A DNA stretch of 64,000 bases from an uncultured Pelagibacteraceae bacterium (GCA_902589175.1 CACIRX010000002.1:54783-118782), one strand, 5' to 3'. Positions 49,916-60,197 are shown, counted from the first letter of the stretch. Notes: generated from the sequence alone by a model not told the origin. A program made the numbers and translations.

Positions 49916-50311
49916 ATGAGTTTTTTCAAATCAATAAACAATGCTTTCGTGAAATGTTTTGATTTTAAGACCAGAGCCAACAGGGCTGAGTTTTGGTACT
50001 TTTACTTGTTCACAACAGCTGTTGGTTTTGTTGGATTGCAGCTTGATATGTTTTTTCAATTACAACTAGTCGGTATTGAATTAGCTAATTCAACAGAATC
50101 AATAATGCTAGGGCCCATGTATATTTTTTTATATTTTCTTTTTATTGTTCCAAGTTTCGCACTATACGTAAGAAGACTGCATGATGTAAATCGTTCAGGT
50201 TGGTGGCTCTTAATTGTACTGGTTCCTTTTATTGGAATAATTACTATTATTTTTTTTATGTGCTTAAAAGGAACAGAAGGTAGTAATGATTTCGGAGAGG
50301 TCTCTTCTTAA
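49916..50311 (+). CDS. DUF805 membrane protein
   Basis: RANRAEFWYFYLF; YVRRLHDVNRSGWW. Confidence 0.88.
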   Translation: MSFFKSINNAFVKCFDFKTRANRAEFWYFYLFTTAVGFVGLQLDMFFQLQLVGIELANSTESIMLGPMYIFLYFLFIVPSFALYVRRLHDVNRSGWWLLIVLVPFIGIITIIFFMCLKGTEGSNDFGEVSS

Positions 50312-50484
50312 TTTTCGTTTGACTTATTTTTTGCTTTAAATGCTTTCGGGCCGCTGCAGCTGCTACACCCTGAGCCTTCATTTAAAACTTCACTCTCAAT
50401 GTCTTTTTCTAATAAACTAAACGTTGCAATTCCTAATAGTAAGAATATTGGAATGAGAATTAATAAGTTTTTTTTAATTGTCAT
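50308..50484 (-). CDS. Small single-TM protein with CSSC motif (not in supplied ORF track)
   Basis: Read directly: MTIKKNLLILIPIFLLLGIATFSLLEKDIESEVLNEGSGCSSCSGPKAFKAKNKSNEN*; start overlaps the stop of the flavin reductase-like gene. Confidence 0.6.
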   Translation of the reverse strand: MTIKKNLLILIPIFLLLGIATFSLLEKDIESEVLNEGSGCSSCSGPKAFKAKNKSNEN

Positions 50485-50950
50485 TTTTCAAGGTTTGGTA
50501 ATTACTTCTATAATAAATAAGTGGATTTCTGTTGTCGTCAATTTTTAAATCTTCAACCTTACCTATTACTAAAACATGATCAGCAATATCAATTTGTTGA
50601 TAAACCGATAACTCAATGTGGCCTAAAGTATTATCCAAAATGATATTATTGCTTGATGATATAGTATGACTTGTTTTACTCACTTTTTCAGGATCTTTTG
50701 TAGCAAACAAACGTGATATTTCTTCTTGTTCGTTTGAAAGAAAGTTAATTACAAATGAATTATTTTTTAAAAAGTCTATATGGTCGGTTTCAGACTTATA
50801 AATATTAAAGATAATCAAAGGTGGCTTTAAGCTTAGAGAGGCGAATGAATTAATTGTAAATCCACTTTTATGTGAGGTGGCTACTGCAACTCCTGTTGCA
50901 AAAGAGCCGAATGCTTTTTTTAGAATATTTTCCTCAAAATCAACTGTCAT
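50474..50950 (-). CDS. Flavin reductase-like domain protein
   Basis: FGSFATGVAVATSHKSGFTINSFASLSLKPPLIIFNI. Confidence 0.85.
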   Translation of the reverse strand: MTVDFEENILKKAFGSFATGVAVATSHKSGFTINSFASLSLKPPLIIFNIYKSETDHIDFLKNNSFVINFLSNEQEEISRLFATKDPEKVSKTSHTISSSNNIILDNTLGHIELSVYQQIDIADHVLVIGKVEDLKIDDNRNPLIYYRSNYQTLKNDN

Positions 50951-50963
50951 TTAAGTAATTAAA

Positions 50964-51908
50964 TTAAATTAATACAGAACGAAGCATAGAAACATACCCA
51001 CTTTTAATCTCTAGATCTTCATTAGAATGTTTCTTAAGTATCATCTCGTGAGCTTTCTTGAGTTTGTAACATGGAACAAACATGAATAAGTGATGCTCAA
51101 GATGGTAATTTACGTAATATGGAGCAACAAAGGCTCTTTCTATAATATTTGCATACGTAGTACGTGCATTATTAAAGTCATTTTTAGATTTTACACCAGC
51201 ATGTTCTGCTATATTTCGAATTCTTAAAAAAAGCTGAAAAAATGTGAAAAGTGGTAACAACCAAAATGCTAAAAAATACCACCATTGTCCCAAAATCCAA
51301 AAAATTAAAAATATAATCATATTTGAAATTAATATTCCATACAGTGTATTTCTAGACTCAAAGCCACTAATTTTTTTTCCGTCATTTTTTTTTGTATCAC
51401 TTTTAAGTAATGTTTTAAAAATCAATTCATATCTTTGAACAAGGCCTGATACGCCAAAAATATCTCTCAGCACTTTTCTTAACATGCTCTTTTTTTCTAC
51501 AGGAAATGGTTTGGATAAACTTAAGTCTGGGTCATCTTCAAGTTGAGTATTCCTATGATGGGCTAAGTGGTAATGTCTGTATCCGTAGGTATCCGACCAC
51601 ACCGGAAAAGCACAGATCCATTGTGATAGATGGTTATTTAGCTTTGTATTGTTAATAATTAATCCATGTGCCCCCTCATGCATTAATATTGCTAGGCCAA
51701 GTTGTCTTCCAGCAATTACAAGAACTGCTGCTAAAAAAGTAAATATATTTGGAAATAAAGAGTAAATTAAAACTGATAAACCAATTATAAACCAGGCATG
51801 AAATAATAAAGCGATGCCTTTAAAATCGCTTTTCTCTTTTAAATAATCAACTTCAGTTTCTGATAAAACTTCATTTGGTTTCAAAAATGGTGTTAATTTT
51901 TTTTTCAT
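50964..51908 (-). CDS. Fatty acid desaturase family protein
   Basis: Histidine boxes HEGAH, HLAHH, YHLEHH. Confidence 0.88.
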   Translation of the reverse strand: MKKKLTPFLKPNEVLSETEVDYLKEKSDFKGIALLFHAWFIIGLSVLIYSLFPNIFTFLAAVLVIAGRQLGLAILMHEGAHGLIINNTKLNNHLSQWICAFPVWSDTYGYRHYHLAHHRNTQLEDDPDLSLSKPFPVEKKSMLRKVLRDIFGVSGLVQRYELIFKTLLKSDTKKNDGKKISGFESRNTLYGILISNMIIFLIFWILGQWWYFLAFWLLPLFTFFQLFLRIRNIAEHAGVKSKNDFNNARTTYANIIERAFVAPYYVNYHLEHHLFMFVPCYKLKKAHEMILKKHSNEDLEIKSGYVSMLRSVLI

Positions 51909-52084
51909 TATTACTATATATATATATATAAAATTTTAGAGATTTCACACCCCATGGAATAATCTAATTATTACATATAGTTAGTAAAGTTATTAATTAA
52001 TAACACTATCTATTAAATGTAATAAATATCATATTTTTGAAATACAGATCCCATACAATTTTTAGAAACATTAAGGAGATAAAT

Positions 52085-52789
52085 ATGAATAACTTTCTAA
52101 AAACCTTGTTGGTTTCATTATCATTATTTGTACTCACTATCACTTATTCAAAAGCCTGGGTAATGGATGTTTGGACAATTGAAGGAATGGACGCTCAAGA
52201 ATTATCAGATGCAACAGCTGCCTACAAAGAAAAAGCAATGGCAGGTGGTGCTAAAATGGTAAACATTAGATCATCCTCAAAACTTAGAGGTGATAAACCA
52301 GGTGATACTACATTTGTTCAAGTTTACTACAATAATTTTAGTGATATGATGAGTGATCAAATGTTAGCAGCTGCAAATCCTGATTGGTTTGCTAGTACTT
52401 ATGGCAAAATAAACCAAGATGCTTCAAGTAACAATGCAATCATGGCAAATGATAAGCCAATGCCTGAAGGGGGAGCTGCTGGTCAAACTGTTGCCTACGC
52501 ATTTGTTGAAATAACTAGCGGTATAAACTTTTTATTAAATATGCCAAAGTTTCAAGAAGTGATGCAAAGTGCAGGAGCAAAAGTTCAGGTGGATAGTTTG
52601 AATTGTGCTACGTGCGGAGAGTCAGTACTTCCTGCAAATGCAATGATTTATTTCGCAGCAGCAAATATGAAAGATATGGGTGAAGCAATGGATATATTTG
52701 CATCCAGTGATATACAAAGATGGGTTTTTGCAAATATTGCACCTCATATAAATATAACTGACGCTGGCGTCTTAGCTTTTAATAATTAA
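52085..52789 (+). CDS. Secreted protein of unknown function
   Basis: Signal peptide MNNFLKTLLVSLSLFVLTITYSKA; ATG 52085 follows AAGGAG; CATCG motif. Confidence 0.6.
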   Translation: MNNFLKTLLVSLSLFVLTITYSKAWVMDVWTIEGMDAQELSDATAAYKEKAMAGGAKMVNIRSSSKLRGDKPGDTTFVQVYYNNFSDMMSDQMLAAANPDWFASTYGKINQDASSNNAIMANDKPMPEGGAAGQTVAYAFVEITSGINFLLNMPKFQEVMQSAGAKVQVDSLNCATCGESVLPANAMIYFAAANMKDMGEAMDIFASSDIQRWVFANIAPHINITDAGVLAFNN

Positions 52790-52826
52790 TCCAATTATTT
52801 AGTTGTCCCAAAGTTTATTGGGGCAA

Positions 52827-54011
52827 CTAAGTAAGCATATAATTCCTTGAATCAGGAACAGTTTTCTTGTTTTTTGATAATTGCATTTGAAAGACAACTA
52901 AAGTTGACTCCTCAAAGGAAGCTTGAGAGGATGAAAGGTAGAAGTCCCACATTCTACAAAATTTTTCATCATAAATTTCTTTGACCTTGTCTATGTTGTC
53001 ATAAAAGTTATATCTCCATCTTTTTAAAGTTTCTGCATAATGAAATCTTAAAACCTGAACATCTGTTAATGAAAGGCCTGATTTTTCTACTCTAGATACT
53101 GTTTCACTAAGTGCAGGAATATATCCACCTGGAAATATATATTTATCAATCCAAGGGTCAGTATTACCTGGCTCGTTTAATCTTCCAATAGTATGAATAA
53201 GGGCCACTCCACTATCATTTAAAAGATCATAGACCTTATTAAAAAATTCCTGATAATGAGCTGTTCCAACGTGCTCAAACATACCAACAGATACTATTCG
53301 ATCATATTTTTCATTAACATTTCTATAATCCTGCAATCTATATTCAACCTTTTCTAACTTTTCTCTAATTTTTCTTTGCTGTGCATAAGCAATTTGCTCT
53401 TCGGATAGCGTTACCCCAACAACATTTGCATTTGATTTTTTATAAATGTGTGCTGCCATTCCACCCCAACCGCAGCCAATATCTAAGACTGATTGATTTT
53501 CTTCAAGAAGAAGTTTTTTTGAAATTAATTCTTTTTTATTAATTTGAGCCTGTTCTAACGTATCATTTGGAGAGTTAAAGTAGGCACAAGAATATTGTCT
53601 ATCCGGATCTAAAAATAGTTCGTAGAGTTTATCAGATAAATCATAATGATGGGCAACGTTTCGTTTTGATTTTGATATGTAGTTACTTGTAGTAAGTTTA
53701 TTTGATATTGCTCTAACTACTTTTGAGAGCTTCATCACCCAATGATCAATATCTACTTCCGTATTAGCAAAAATTAGTTTTAAGAAATCATGAATACGTC
53801 CCTCCTCTACCACAAGTGATCCATTCATATAACTTTCACCAAAATGTACTGATGGGTTCATCAATAATTTTATCTCTGAGAAGTTATTTGTAGTTCTGAT
53901 CTTTATGGGATCTCCTGTTCCATCGCCGTACGTATTAATTTCGCCATTCGGCATTACCCATGTGAGGTTTCCTGTTTTTATGATTTTAGAGAGAAGGCTT
54001 TTTGTTATCAT
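52827..54011 (-). CDS. Cyclopropane-fatty-acid-phospholipid synthase family
   Basis: VAHHYDLSDKLYELFLDPDRQYSCAYF; VLDIGCGWGGMA. Confidence 0.92.
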   Translation of the reverse strand: MITKSLLSKIIKTGNLTWVMPNGEINTYGDGTGDPIKIRTTNNFSEIKLLMNPSVHFGESYMNGSLVVEEGRIHDFLKLIFANTEVDIDHWVMKLSKVVRAISNKLTTSNYISKSKRNVAHHYDLSDKLYELFLDPDRQYSCAYFNSPNDTLEQAQINKKELISKKLLLEENQSVLDIGCGWGGMAAHIYKKSNANVVGVTLSEEQIAYAQQRKIREKLEKVEYRLQDYRNVNEKYDRIVSVGMFEHVGTAHYQEFFNKVYDLLNDSGVALIHTIGRLNEPGNTDPWIDKYIFPGGYIPALSETVSRVEKSGLSLTDVQVLRFHYAETLKRWRYNFYDNIDKVKEIYDEKFCRMWDFYLSSSQASFEESTLVVFQMQLSKNKKTVPDSRNYMLT

Positions 54012-54056
54012 GTGCTAAATTTAATATAATCTTGAGAGAATTTTCAATAATAAAAA

Positions 54057-55127
54057 TTAAGCTGGCTTTTCTGTTAAAATAATTAAAATCTTACTATTTT
54101 CATCAATTCCACTTTCTGGATATTTTTTTGCTTCTTTGATAGCAGCGTATCCTGCCCCACCTGATGGAGAAGTATCAAATTTGTTTTGTTTTAAATCTTC
54201 AACCGCAATATCTGCATCTTCATCTTCAATAGTCATAAAATTTGTACAAGTTATTGCAAGTGATGATAGAGCTTTTATCGAAGGGCTTTTACAATCTAAT
54301 CGTCCCATATTAGAAACACCACCTGTGACAGTTACTGCTTTTCCTTCGATTATAGACTCGAGCAATACGGGAGCCTTTGTGGGTTCAACAATTATTATTT
54401 TTGGATCATTACCAAAATATTTTCTCATATAGGTTGCAATGGATGCAGGAAAACCTCCCACTCCGGCTTGTAAAAATATATGTGTTGGAGTTTCATCGCA
54501 TTTTGTGCACGCTTCATCTGCAAGAACTAAATATCCCTGCATAACTCTCAAGCCGTGATCGTATCCTTTCCAGGTTACATCTGACAAAAGCATCCAATTG
54601 TTTTTCTCAGCTTCTTGCTTTGCACCCTCTAAACTCTCTTCATAGTCATTGCCGCATACAACAACCTCTGCACCAAAACTTCTAATTTTATCTGCAAAGC
54701 TTGAAGGGACATTTTTAGATAAATAAATTACTGCCTTTGCTCCAAATATTCTTGCGCCAGCTGCTAGAGAAATCCCATGATTACCTGCACTTGCTGATAT
54801 ATAAGTTTTTCCATTTAGAGCCGAACTCCATTTTGCATCCTTACTGAAAGATTTTAAATTTTCTGCAGCATCACTTGCAATTACAAACGCTGCACCAAGC
54901 GCTTTAAAACTTCCAAGGCCCATTCGGTCTCTTTCATCCTTAAACCATAATTTATTTATACCTAATTCATGACTTAATTTGGCTGACTCAGCTAACGGTG
55001 TTTCAGCGGCTTTGGGACACAAACTCAAAAGCTTTTTTACAGCCTCAACATCTGTACTAACAGGATCAATGCCATTATCTCCTGGAAGTCCTTTTTTAAA
55101 ATATGGATTTGTAATAAACTTTTTCAT
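54057..55127 (-). CDS. PLP-dependent lyase, diaminopropionate ammonia-lyase-like
   Basis: KDERDRMGLGSFKALGAAFV; SASAGNHGISLAAGARIFGAKAVIYL; SPSGGAGYAAI. Confidence 0.75.
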   Translation of the reverse strand: MKKFITNPYFKKGLPGDNGIDPVSTDVEAVKKLLSLCPKAAETPLAESAKLSHELGINKLWFKDERDRMGLGSFKALGAAFVIASDAAENLKSFSKDAKWSSALNGKTYISASAGNHGISLAAGARIFGAKAVIYLSKNVPSSFADKIRSFGAEVVVCGNDYEESLEGAKQEAEKNNWMLLSDVTWKGYDHGLRVMQGYLVLADEACTKCDETPTHIFLQAGVGGFPASIATYMRKYFGNDPKIIIVEPTKAPVLLESIIEGKAVTVTGGVSNMGRLDCKSPSIKALSSLAITCTNFMTIEDEDADIAVEDLKQNKFDTSPSGGAGYAAIKEAKKYPESGIDENSKILIILTEKPA

Positions 55128-55156
55128 TAAATAAAAACCTTATCAGATTTAAAAAT

Positions 55157-56041
55157 ATGCGTATATTTATTAGCTATACTATAATAAGTTTTTTTTTAGC
55201 TTCAGCTGTGTTTTCTGATGAAAAACCAGGAAGAAACTTCACTGATCTTCCTGATATTGATGATGGTTATAATATTCATGTTTTGTACGTTTTACCAAAA
55301 GATGGTGTTGATAAAGAATATGATCTTGATAGCAAAATAAGCATGTTAATGTATCAAATCGATAAATGGTTTAACTCAAAAACTAAAGATAGATTATTTG
55401 CAGATGGTCAAAATCTTAAATTTGATCGTAAAGATGATAGTAAAATTGATATAACCTTTTTAAGATTGGATATTAATGATGATGAAATATCCAAACACGG
55501 AATTCAGGCAGTTAATGTATTACAGCCTGCAATAAGTAGATTTGGTTTTAACGACCCAAAAAAAGTTTATTTCATCATCTATGGCGGCTCTAACAGAGAT
55601 GTTTGTGCGTCTTCTCAACTTCCAAGTTATGCAACAGAGGGTGTAACAGCTAACACGGCAGCCCTTTATTACCCAGGAAAAAGAAGTGGATCATGTATTG
55701 AAAACAATGGTGGTTTTAAACCTGAATTTAATGAAACTGCTAAAGCTGCTCTTCATGAGATCCTGCATGTTTTGGGGGCCGTACCACAGTGTGCAGAAGA
55801 TCATCTCGTTTTTAAAGATGAAGGCACGATCAATGATGGCATCGGAGGGCACCTATCAATACCTGGTGATATAATGTACAGCGTACAATCTAATAAAACT
55901 TACGATAAAGCGAAACATTTAGATTTCAAAAGTTCAAATTATTATAATCACAATAATGAAAATTGTTTAGATATTGCAAAAAGTAGATATGTGCTTCCAA
56001 CAGTGAGTAATCCTCAACTGCCTACTTTTTCAACAAAATAA
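55157..56041 (+). CDS. Secreted putative zinc metallopeptidase
   Basis: Signal peptide and HEILHVLGAVPQCAEDH (HExxH plus downstream Gly/His). Confidence 0.55.
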   Translation: MRIFISYTIISFFLASAVFSDEKPGRNFTDLPDIDDGYNIHVLYVLPKDGVDKEYDLDSKISMLMYQIDKWFNSKTKDRLFADGQNLKFDRKDDSKIDITFLRLDINDDEISKHGIQAVNVLQPAISRFGFNDPKKVYFIIYGGSNRDVCASSQLPSYATEGVTANTAALYYPGKRSGSCIENNGGFKPEFNETAKAALHEILHVLGAVPQCAEDHLVFKDEGTINDGIGGHLSIPGDIMYSVQSNKTYDKAKHLDFKSSNYYNHNNENCLDIAKSRYVLPTVSNPQLPTFSTK

Positions 56042-56042
56042 G

Positions 56043-56561
56043 TTATGGTGTTGCAGCTGGTATTGGCGAATAATTATACATAACATAAAGTTGCTGGTAG
56101 CATAGCTTGCCTGTTTTCGCTGCATAATCTTGATGGTACTCTTCTGCAGGATAAAACTCTACTGTTTCTCTAATTTCTGTAACTATTGGGTTTTCAAACT
56201 TGCCTGATAAATCTATTTTTTCAATTTTACTCTCAATAATTTCTTTTTCATATTCGCTGTTGTAAAAGAGTATCGATTTATATTGCTCCCCAATATCAGG
56301 ACCTTGACGATTTAAGGTTGTGGGATCATGAATGATAAAAAATGTATCAATCAATTCATTAAAAGTAACTTCACTGCTATCATAATCAATCTTGACCACT
56401 TCAACGTGTCCTGTCTCGCCAGTTAAAACATCCTCATATCTAGGATTGTCTAAATGACCACCAGAATAACCTGAGGTTGCATTGATAACACCAGGCATTT
56501 GTTCATATAAAACCTCAACACCCCAAAAGCACCCTGCACCTACTATTAAAGATGATAGCAT
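56043..56561 (-). CDS. msrA: Peptide methionine sulfoxide reductase MsrA
   Basis: GAGCFWGVE; GYSGGHLDNPRYEDV; FFIIHDPTTLNRQGPDIGEQYKS. Confidence 0.95.
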   Translation of the reverse strand: MLSSLIVGAGCFWGVEVLYEQMPGVINATSGYSGGHLDNPRYEDVLTGETGHVEVVKIDYDSSEVTFNELIDTFFIIHDPTTLNRQGPDIGEQYKSILFYNSEYEKEIIESKIEKIDLSGKFENPIVTEIRETVEFYPAEEYHQDYAAKTGKLCYQQLYVMYNYSPIPAATP

Positions 56562-56598
56562 ACTAGTTGATATAAATTGCTTGTGGAAAATTCAATAT

Positions 56599-57702
56599 TT
56601 ATTTTCGGTCAGCCACAAGCATTTCATCATAAAACCACAATCCGTCATGATCACGAATTATGTCCTCAATACACTTAATATAACTTTGATCTGCTTCCTT
56701 TTCCTTAACCATTTGATCACTTATTTGAGCAACATATGTGCAAGCATTCCATGCAGAAAATACTAATGATGTGGCAATACCACTGTTTATCTCATTTGGC
56801 TGCGACCTCAGTTTGTATTCAAATATCTCTGGTTCTCTGAAATGAATTTTACCATTAAGTTCATTACCTAAGTTATTTTTCATGTACTGAATGATGTCAT
56901 GACCTTTATTTGGAAATGGATTTTCATCAGGCCAAAGTTGATTAATTGCATTGAGACCAGGGTCATTTCCGTAAGAGTGAAAAGCAACCATTTTTCCATT
57001 TGGCGCTAGCAAACTAACCATAGGTTTAATTACATTATTAACTTTTTTTTCAACACTCGCTCGTGAGCGATATGCTTGTGAAACAATAACTAAATCAAAT
57101 TCATTAATAGACTCGTTTTTAGATGGAATTATTTGATCTAATGTGAATTCATGATCTTTTCTATATATGCAAATTACAGATGGATTTTCATAAGTTGTAT
57201 TGCCTTGTTTATTTTCTTCAACTCTCCAATTTTCTTTTAAAAGTGGGCCCAACTGTCTTAATTGCTCATAGAAGCCAAATGAAGAATCACCATCTAATGC
57301 AATGCTGCTCCAGTTCATATTTTGTTGCTTAGACTCGTTATTTGATTTGAGATGCCCAGCTTCAGAATAGTGTAAATTAGATATTGTAAAAACCATATTT
57401 GGATGTTCAACAAATCTGTCAGCAAGTTTTTCAATTGTAATTCTTGCATCTTCCATGCTTACATCTTTGCAAGAAACATAAAAAGGAACAGTTGGAAATT
57501 TTTGATGGGCAATTCGAAGCACATTCATTAATACAGCTCCATCACCTACCCCAGCATCAAATATTTTTAGAGCTGGTTTTACTGGTTTCAATTCATTAAT
57601 TATATGAGATAGCTTTTCAGCTATTACTGCCTTTTCATTTGTAGTTGTTACAAATAATAAATATCTCTGTCGATTGTCAAAAAAACGGACCTCTTCTGCC
57701 AT
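56599..57702 (-). CDS. SAM-dependent methyltransferase-like protein
   Basis: LKIFDAGVGDGAVLMNVLR (motif I-like); internal ATG at 57702 (MAEEVRFFDNRQRY) preferred. Confidence 0.65.
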   Translation of the reverse strand: MAEEVRFFDNRQRYLLFVTTTNEKAVIAEKLSHIINELKPVKPALKIFDAGVGDGAVLMNVLRIAHQKFPTVPFYVSCKDVSMEDARITIEKLADRFVEHPNMVFTISNLHYSEAGHLKSNNESKQQNMNWSSIALDGDSSFGFYEQLRQLGPLLKENWRVEENKQGNTTYENPSVICIYRKDHEFTLDQIIPSKNESINEFDLVIVSQAYRSRASVEKKVNNVIKPMVSLLAPNGKMVAFHSYGNDPGLNAINQLWPDENPFPNKGHDIIQYMKNNLGNELNGKIHFREPEIFEYKLRSQPNEINSGIATSLVFSAWNACTYVAQISDQMVKEKEADQSYIKCIEDIIRDHDGLWFYDEMLVADRK

Positions 57703-57729
57703 ATTTAATCTTAACAAGTTGCCAAAAAA

Positions 57730-57927
57730 ATGAAACACTCAACTTCAATGGATACAGATGATTTAGAGCCAATTATTAAGCCAAAAGAAATTGATTTTGA
57801 TACATTGAGTATAGAAGAACTCAAAGAATATATCATAGCACTTAACGAAGAAATTAAGAGGGCTGAAAACTATATTTCATCAAAAGAAAAAGATCGTCTA
57901 AATGCCGAGAATTTATTCAAGAAATGA
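57730..57927 (+). CDS. DUF1192 family small protein
   Basis: 65 aa; DDLEPIIKPKEIDFDTLSIEELKEYIIALNEEIKRAE. Confidence 0.75.
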   Translation: MKHSTSMDTDDLEPIIKPKEIDFDTLSIEELKEYIIALNEEIKRAENYISSKEKDRLNAENLFKK

Positions 57928-58151
57928 TTAATAGATACGGCTTAGTTCCATTAGCATTCGCGCTTTTCGTTTTTGTAATTTTTTTTACATCTCTTGTCCC
58001 TTCACTGCACAAAAGTTGTATTGATCGTAATTTGGCTGTTTTAAATAATTTAGATGAGGCTAAATATTCAGAAAGCGAAATAAAAGAACTTGGTTTATCG
58101 ATTGGGACTGGCTGCAGAGAAGATAATTCCTTTCAACTTGCAGCCAATTAA
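57924..58151 (+). CDS. Small single-TM protein of unknown function
   Basis: 75 aa; ATGA overlap with DUF1192 gene. Confidence 0.5.
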   Translation: MINRYGLVPLAFALFVFVIFFTSLVPSLHKSCIDRNLAVLNNLDEAKYSESEIKELGLSIGTGCREDNSFQLAAN

Positions 58152-58155
58152 AATT

Positions 58156-58449
58156 TTAGCTTGGAAAATTTAAGAGGGCATCCTCAGTCATAACTGTCAT
58201 CACCGTTGTCTCAGTTAAAGCTCCTGCCTCTTGCCTGGCTTTAGTTAATTCTTCGTCGTTTTTAAAAGCCATAAGTCCTTCTTTATCGTCATAATGCATA
58301 ATAACTACCATCGAGTTATCATCTTCAGCATGAGATCCAGCAAATATAATTCTGCCTTTAAAGCCCTCTAGTTTATGTTTATTTTCATGAACCATATCTT
58401 TCCATGATTTAAAACCTTTTGATAATTTTTGTGTAAGCATTACATACAT
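58156..58449 (-). CDS. Small alpha/beta-barrel-like protein of unknown function
   Basis: 97 aa; dimeric alpha/beta-barrel-like pattern. Confidence 0.5.
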   Translation of the reverse strand: MYVMLTQKLSKGFKSWKDMVHENKHKLEGFKGRIIFAGSHAEDDNSMVVIMHYDDKEGLMAFKNDEELTKARQEAGALTETTVMTVMTEDALLNFPS

Positions 58450-58473
58450 ATTGTTATCTCCTTTTTTTAATAA

Positions 58474-58824
58474 TTACTCACCCCATTTACCTGCAAATTC
58501 ATAAACAACAGCAGGATCATCACCTACAACCCATCCATCGTGACCAGGTGCAATTGAATACGCATCACCAGCAGTATAAGACATTTCAGTGCCATCGTTG
58601 TGCTTAACTGCAACTGTTCCACTCACAATCACTCCCAAATGCGTTGCTTGGCAACTATCTGTCCCCACTGTAGGCTTGATATCATTCGACCACTTCCATC
58701 CTGGTTCAAGTGATAATTTCATTATACGTTGTCCACCTACATTTACGGCTTCAATTTTTGCGTTATTGAAATTGTCATTAATTTCATCCGCATTTGCAAA
58801 ACTTTTAACCTCAACACTATTCAT
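58474..58824 (-). CDS. Cupin-domain protein
   Basis: GVIVSGTVAVKHNDGTEMSYTAGDAYSIAPGHDGWVVGD. Confidence 0.75.
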   Translation of the reverse strand: MNSVEVKSFANADEINDNFNNAKIEAVNVGGQRIMKLSLEPGWKWSNDIKPTVGTDSCQATHLGVIVSGTVAVKHNDGTEMSYTAGDAYSIAPGHDGWVVGDDPAVVYEFAGKWGE

Positions 58825-58833
58825 AATTACTCC

Positions 58834-59214
58834 TTATTTCTTCATTGCATTAAACGCTGTGAGCGTATCATCAAAAGTCATCATGACTTTGAATTGATTG
58901 TTCTCAACTTCAAAGTAATGACCAAACATAGTATCCATACCATCAGCAGTTCCTTTCACTAATGCAAATACTTTGTTCCCTTCACTAATCATTGCTTGGG
59001 GCGTAACCATAAAATTATCCCAGTACTCAGGGATTTTTGACATATTTGCAATGAAATTTTCCTTACCTTTATGCACACCTGCTAATGGATGTTTTCCTTC
59101 TTCTCCTGGAAAAGTCCATGTTATGTCGTCATGAACTATTTCACTAAAGAATGTCTCCATATCTCCAGAGCCGAATAAATCATAACCTCTTTGAACTACC
59201 TCTTTTACGTCCAT
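58834..59214 (-). CDS. SnoaL/NTF2-like protein
   Basis: 126 aa; DLFGSGDMETFFSEIVHDDITWTFPGE. Confidence 0.75.
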   Translation of the reverse strand: MDVKEVVQRGYDLFGSGDMETFFSEIVHDDITWTFPGEEGKHPLAGVHKGKENFIANMSKIPEYWDNFMVTPQAMISEGNKVFALVKGTADGMDTMFGHYFEVENNQFKVMMTFDDTLTAFNAMKK

Positions 59215-59333
59215 ATTAACCTCCTAGTCATAATATAAATTTTAGACATAATTACTTCTTTAAATAAAAATATTATGAACTATCTTAGTGAAACTTTTAT
59301 GACAAATTTTTATACCTTTTTTAAGGAGTTAAT

Positions 59334-60197
59334 ATGACTGATCTCAAAGGAAAAACGTTATTTATAACTGGTGCTACTAGAGGCATTGGATACGCAATTG
59401 CTGAACGTGCTGCAAAAGATGGTGCTAATATAGCAATCATTGCCAAGACGACTGAACCGCAACCAACATTGCCTGGTACTATTTTTACTGCTGCTGAGGA
59501 TTTGATTAAAGCTGGCGGTAATGCAATTGGTATAAAAACAGATATAAGATTCGAGGATCAGGTGCTTGCTGCTGTTGAAAAAACTGTAGAAACATTCGGT
59601 GGTATTGATATTTGTGTTAACAATGCAAGTGCTATTAGCTTAACGCCAACTGTAAATACAGAAATGAAAAGATACGACTTGATGCATAACATTAATACTA
59701 GAGGAACGTTTCTTGTTTCTAAATCATGCATTCCTCATTTAAAAAAAGGAAACAATCCACATATTCTAAATCTAGGTCCACCGCTAAACATGGAAAGTCA
59801 GTGGTTTAGTCCGCATGTAGCTTATACTATGGCAAAATATGGAATGAGCATGTGTACACTAGGAATGTCAGAAGAATTAAAGTCATCAGGCATTGCAGTA
59901 AATTCATTATGGCCAAGAACGATGATTGATACAGCTGCTGTTAACAATATTTTAGCGGCATCAATGGATGACCAGGGCAAAAGTAAATGCAGAACACCTG
60001 CTATCATGGGTGATGCTGCATATGTAATACTTACTCAGGATTCCAAAAAATTTACTGGAAACATGTGTGTTGATGACAGTACGATGATGAAAGCTGGTAA
60101 GACGGATTTATCTGAATATCTTGCAACTCCTGATGCTGAACCATTTCCAGATTTCTTTGTAAACAAGGATGATGGTGAAGATATTATTCTAAGTTAA
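59334..60197 (+). CDS. SDR-family oxidoreductase (HSDL2/AtuG-like)
   Basis: TLFITGATRGIGYAIAERAAKDG; AYTMAKYG. Confidence 0.88.
   Translation: MTDLKGKTLFITGATRGIGYAIAERAAKDGANIAIIAKTTEPQPTLPGTIFTAAEDLIKAGGNAIGIKTDIRFEDQVLAAVEKTVETFGGIDICVNNASAISLTPTVNTEMKRYDLMHNINTRGTFLVSKSCIPHLKKGNNPHILNLGPPLNMESQWFSPHVAYTMAKYGMSMCTLGMSEELKSSGIAVNSLWPRTMIDTAAVNNILAASMDDQGKSKCRTPAIMGDAAYVILTQDSKKFTGNMCVDDSTMMKAGKTDLSEYLATPDAEPFPDFFVNKDDGEDIILS

Noticed and set aside
51911-51931. (TA)n tract upstream of the desaturase
   Set aside because: Short simple repeat in AT-rich intergenic DNA; no evidence of function beyond low complexity.
52802-52834. Hairpin TAGTTGTCCC/GGGGCAACTA after the secreted protein at 52085
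   Set aside because: Stem is real but lacks a T-tract on either strand, so it was not called as a terminator.
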